The translations under genes were made by a program, and so were the position numbers. A DNA stretch of 64,000 nt from Holacanthus passer (Eukaryota > Chordata > Actinopteri > Pomacanthidae): contig JAFREQ010000151.1 of the NCBI GenBank assembly GCA_025331565.1, positions 124,001-188,000 of the forward strand. The letters run 5' to 3'. The notes beneath the pieces were generated by a model. It was given only the letters and a program-made list of their open reading frames with translations, had not been told where the DNA came from and did no database searches. Shown one piece after another: positions 59,166 through 64,000 of the stretch. Each line of letters starts with the position of its first letter. Positions within the stretch are counted from its first letter, which is position 1.

Positions 59166-62100
59166 TTGAACTCTTCCTTTAGGGATTATAGTGTGATCTT
59201 TGTAATTACAGCTTATTCCACAGTGACATTTGTTTCTGAATATTTACACTGGCTGCAATCATTGTCATAAAAGCACATGTCACCCGGTGCAATTGCTCTT
59301 TTAAATAGATTTACATGACAATGAACAACACAAAGGCATAAGTTAGGTATTAGTACACACTTATTAGTAGGACAATTCATTGTTGGTTGTGGTCTTATCA
59401 GGAGATTTGTTGATTCAAAATAGAGAAAATAAAAAGACAATGGGTGAGAAAGGTGTTATTTTAAGTCTACATTGCCAAAAAATGTAGCTTCCTCTGCACT
59501 GCATGGTTCCTGCTGGCTCTGGTTAAATAATCAAGTACAAAATACTACCTCCTCTACTCCCCTTCTGACTAATTGTTTTGCTGCCTGGTCAGAACGACAG
59601 GCTGAGTCTCTGGCCAAATAAGCTGTTTTGATGTCCGAAATGCCCTTCGCTGCTCTGATAGCTGAATGGACTGTAGTGTGCTCCCCTCGGCCTCCCCAGA
59701 GGCAGAGAGGAGCAAACAAACTTATCTCATCCAAAACCTTCCCCCTGCTGCTTTACAGTATTTTCATGTTTGTGGATGGTGGAAGTAAAGTCGTGTGCCA
59801 CAGCTGGATACAGTGATACGGTGAACACTGTCAGGGACTGGGGACATTGAAGTCATACAGTATACCACCTCTTTTATGGAGGTTAAAAAGAGGACAAGAG
59901 CCTTTAAAAAAAGAAAAAAATGAGCATGTTTGATGTTGCATTGTCTGGTGAAATAATCAGAGCTCTACTGAAAAACATAATGACTAATATGTGCATTATT
60001 TTGTCTTGAAGCGCAGTTGATTTTTGATGTTGTTACGTCTGTGTGATCATGTGTTTTGAGTGACTTTGAATGCAGCACAGTTTCCTTGGCTTCCTCAGCT
60101 CTTTCCCCGGGGTCTGTAGTGACTTGAGCTGCCAAAATCCGTAATGAGCCTTAGCAGGAGAGCGTGTAGGTGTGGTTTTGGATGCAGGAGAGTATTGCTT
60201 ACCATTTTGTTGTCATCACTCATTCGGAAAAGGAAATGCCGACTGCCATCACGCAGCACCATATGGTAAAGAAATCTAGAACCTACGGTCTAAAAATATA
60301 TAAAAAGTGGTGTCCCACACACCCACTCTTTTCATACTACTATAACACTGCATGTCTAAATCTAAATGGCTAAATTACTAATACAGTCTGATGCTGTTAC
60401 AGGTTTGTTTACCTCATCTGTGATGACACAGGAGTAAAATTGGCCTTTGTTTCCTTTGTTTTTCTATGAATAAATATGGCCTATAAGACCAAATAGATCT
60501 ACCCGTGTCTTTAACTATCCTGCCATTAAATATTTCAAGTATTTCTTTCCTAGCGTTTAATGTGAAGACTGATATCAATCTTGTGTCTATGTTAATTATG
60601 AAGCCACAGCCATCAGTCAATTCGTTCAGCATAAAGACAAGAAAAAGAACAACTTGTGGTTTGTAGTAGTTTGTCTTTTAATATGATGGACTTCTTAATC
60701 TTTATAAGGAACTACCAATTATAATAAAGTGAACGTTAAAAATGGGCTTTTAAAAAAAGAAATATATCTACATGAGGCTATGATGAAAATGTATTACTCT
60801 ATATTACATGGTGTTCAATCCACGGTGAGGAGAGAAATGCTGCAGTCAGAACAAACACTCTCAATAAACCGAGATGCAGGAAAATTAAAAAAAACAAAAA
60901 ACTGCTGTCCTGAGGTTGAACTTTTCAAGGTCTGTTCTGAATCAGTTTAGTCTAATTTCACACTGTCATTCTAAGTTGGAAGAAGGAGCCATCAAACACA
61001 GCAAGGCTAATATTTTGTTTCTTCTCTAATGGCTGACTGCTTGGCTCAGATCTGAGCGCCTTTTGAAGTTGTGCTTCCCTTGAGTTGATAAGTGTGACTA
61101 ACAACCAACAGCGGGTTGCCACTGAGGAACAGCAATATTGTTAAAAGTAATAGAGGTGTTATCTCACTAATGCACTTCATACTTTACAACCGTCGGAAGG
61201 AGTGGGGGGGTTCGGAGGTGGCGAGGACAACAACTTAGCTGCATTTTTCACAGCCGCTACTCAAGAAGATGGTATTTTATGAAGCTGTGGCTTGTCTTGC
61301 GGTCTGTTTATTGCGGAGAAATGAATTGCACAACAGCAGCGCCTTGCCTAATGAAAATAAATCATAAATGATGACTCGGGAGCCAAACTGAATTATACGG
61401 AGCAGCATCAATCCCAAGCTTTTGTGGGGTCGCAGGTTCTTGAACCCAGATCCTCTAGATTTAAAGTGGCTAATAAGTTTCTGGATTCAATACAGAAGTG
61501 AATTATGAGGTAAATCAGAAATGACTGAGGAGGAAATAGGCCTTGTGGAGTACCAGAGCAAAGACAGAAAGTTATTATGAATGCAGAGAGGAATATTTTT
61601 GGATGACGCTATATGTGTCCTCGTCTGGAGAAAATAGTTTCACAAAATTTTGTTTCTCTCTTCTCCATAGACTTTGCTCACAGCCACAAACAAGAGCACA
61701 CTCTCTAATATTACAAACGCCGCCTCAAACATCGTGAGCCTCTTAATACCAGCTGATAATCCGCAGCCGAAAATCCTTAATAATACATAATTCCAGAAAC
61801 ACCAGCCATGTGTCTTGCCAATTATATAAACTCTCATTATTTGTGGACTGTTTTGGACTTTGTGGTTGAAATTTGCATTGTGCTTCTTGTGGCACTGCTT
61901 TGTACGTATTACTTATTCATTATACATCCACAGTGCCTGAAGATCAGCTTTGTGTCACAGCTCATGTCTATAGACTCTTAGACTTTTTTTCCACAGTGAC
62001 TACTCAACGAAGTTTAATGGACATACAGAGATATAAGAAAAGAAAAATAGAAAAACAAAGTAAGTGAAATGTGACCCTGGCTGGTAGACTAATGCAACAT

Positions 62101-64000
62101 GATAAAAAGAAAAGTAATAAGTAAGTTAATAATCTTCTGGGGTTGAGCTGAGGAAGAGAGGCCAACTTTAAATATTGTGTTTACACACTGCAACTGACAA
62201 ATCCAACTCATTCTGACTTTAAAGAGCAAATGCAAGGATCTAAAAAAAGTGTAACACAAAAAATGAAAAAGCTCAGTTCTGTGTGACGTGCAGTGGCCTT
62301 GGGCTGTATTCGCTGCAGATTTTAAACGACAGGTGTAAGTCCAGCCTCTGGCAAGGCTCCGCGCTTCAAACACATTGAAGCTAATACCTCCTGACTTTTT
62401 AAATCACTCCATATTTGAATAAATACTCTTTATCCAAGTCCGCAGCTTTTTCACTGTAGGCACCCCTGATTAGCTGTCTCAGACCTCCTGGTCGTCAGCC
62501 CTCTTGTATGGGTGAGGCTGGAGGATCACATCCCCTGCCCGAGTATGTTGACTTTGATTAATGACCGAGAGGGAGGTTAAAATAGTGATTACACACCAGC
62601 TGGCACGCCTCCATTTTTAACATCAGACACTCTTCACCCGTGTCTGGGGGGAAATTTATCCCTCGTACTGTTTTAATCTGTAAAGAGGAGAAAGGAGAGA
62701 AAGAGGATTGAGAAAGACAGAAGAAGAAATGAATCCCAGCCAATGTTATCTGAGAAATGTTATGTTTGCCAAAGACACCATAAAAGCCTTTTCTCTCGTA
62801 ACATTAAATGTGGAAAAATACAAACAAATATTGAAGCTAAGCAGCCAAACAGGGTTATATTAGAACAAAATAAGAGATCTTACTATAAGAATAGGACTAA
62901 ATAGCTCTACTCTGCAATTCAATGCTATTTCTTAATTTGGCATTACAAGTCATGAGTCAACAGCTGATGACGTTTTGAACATTGAGCTTTAGCCTCAGTA
63001 TTTTAGTGTTATATCATGTATCTACATTTGGTACTACATTTGGGCCCTTTGCATTATTCTTTTAAAATGCTTTTCAAAACATGAAAAAAGTCAGTTGTCA
63101 TTTCAGCTGGCAAAACTGATGTTTTATGGATAGAAATGGGAAACTTACATCTGTCTATCTTTGTCTGACATATTACTTATTACTACAAATTTTGAGAGGT
63201 AAATTTTAAACTGCATATGTGTCGGGCGAGAATACACACCTTTACAGACGCGTAGTGGAAACCATTTAGCCCTTCACAGATCATGTGTACATCCCCCAAC
63301 CCCCTTTGGAGATTGTCAGGAAAATAGTTGAAAGAAAATCATTTTCCTGAGGTACTTGTTCCAGATAGATTGAAAGGGGTTTTTTTTGTTCTGTATTGTG
63401 TTGACAATGGGTCTTCCTGCTTGCTCAGTGATCCATCTCGGTGTGGTCATTTTGGATTTGGTCATGTCATCCTCCTCTCTGGCAGTCCTTTCTATGTCTC
63501 TGTTCCTCAAAATTCTAGTACTAGAGGCAAAAAAAAAGCCTCAGATATCTTTTATGTAGGTAGGACTGTGTGCTATAGACAAAAGATTGAAATCATAATA
63601 TTTTTCAGTATTATGATGTGGTGGTGTTTGACACTTTCATTTTAGTAAAACTCAAACACACAATATTTTTATCTGGTTATCAACAGTTTATTTTTACTGT
63701 GTACAATTTTCATTTTTGACCTTTTCCTTTCCATTTTTCCCCCTGAAGCTTTTAATTGCATCTCGCCCCATTTCAAGTGGTTGAAAGCTTTGGAAAAGGC
63801 TAACATGTTATGATATGTATGTCAAGCAAGTTTATTATTGCCTCAATTAGTGGTTTCATGATTACTACATCAGACAAAACCATGTTAACTATAAGGGTAT
63901 TTATAGTTTAGGTCAATATCCATGACTCTTTACTTCTTACTGTTGAGTTGAGCTGAATGGCACATAATTGGCAATTCACATTGTTGACTCTGACATGCTG

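Larger units (their letters stand above)
46801..64000. other. Gene-free stretch to the window end
   Basis: No recognised gene. Contains decayed repeats (57595-57905, 58350-58560, 58988-59160), short microsatellites and AT-rich islands (54230-54660, 54990-55350, 61290-61480, 61730-61800, 62420-62620). An exon-like segment ending in a consensus donor is at 52448-52551. The size and texture suit a gene desert or a very long intron of an unseen gene. Confidence 0.5.

Noticed and set aside
61425..61450. tRNA B-box-like GGTTCTTGAACCC
   Set aside because: No A-box or cloverleaf could be built around it.

Overview
This is a piece of a ray-finned fish chromosome, most likely a percomorph teleost. Short coding exons sit between GT-AG introns, and the three recognised proteins closely resemble vertebrate FARP1, GGACT and ARL13B. 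Introns and intergenic DNA carry high-copy repeat families that I recognise by pattern from percomorph genomes. No bacterial-type operon, CRISPR array, rRNA or tRNA gene was found.

Layout. (1) 186-16423 (+): farp1 without its 5' half; the window opens inside the FERM domain. FERM/FERM-adjacent exons lie at 186-1381 and a very long exon starts at 1712. DH exons follow at 8502-12706, PH1 at 12798-13872, the linker at 14550-14710 and PH2 at 15537-16423. (2) 18000-18470 (-): ggact, coding part in one exon, tail-to-tail with farp1; a possible 5' UTR exon and promoter lie near 20154-20300. (3) 23296-29926 (+): arl13b, complete in ten coding exons (408 aa). (4) About 30410-64000: no gene I can defend. 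It holds decayed transposons, microsatellites and several AT-rich, homeodomain-motif-rich islands that look like candidate conserved noncoding elements.

The most interesting signals are in farp1. First, a phase-matched second version of the inter-PH linker exon (15019-15146) can replace 14550-14710, but including both gives an early stop. This is the signature of mutually exclusive splicing. Second, the exon from 1712 stays open for about 517 codons and ends in an acidic tail resembling, from memory, the C-terminus of the paralogue FRMD7. With a poly(A) signal at 6913 it could end a FERM-only isoform lacking the DH-PH-PH half.

The three genes are not one pathway: FARP1 is a Rho-family GEF at the membrane and synapse, GGACT a cytosolic gamma-glutamylamine cyclotransferase, and ARL13B a ciliary small GTPase. 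FARP1 and GGACT lie within a few Mb of each other on human 13q32, whereas ARL13B is on human chromosome 3, so the window also contains a synteny junction between ggact and arl13b.
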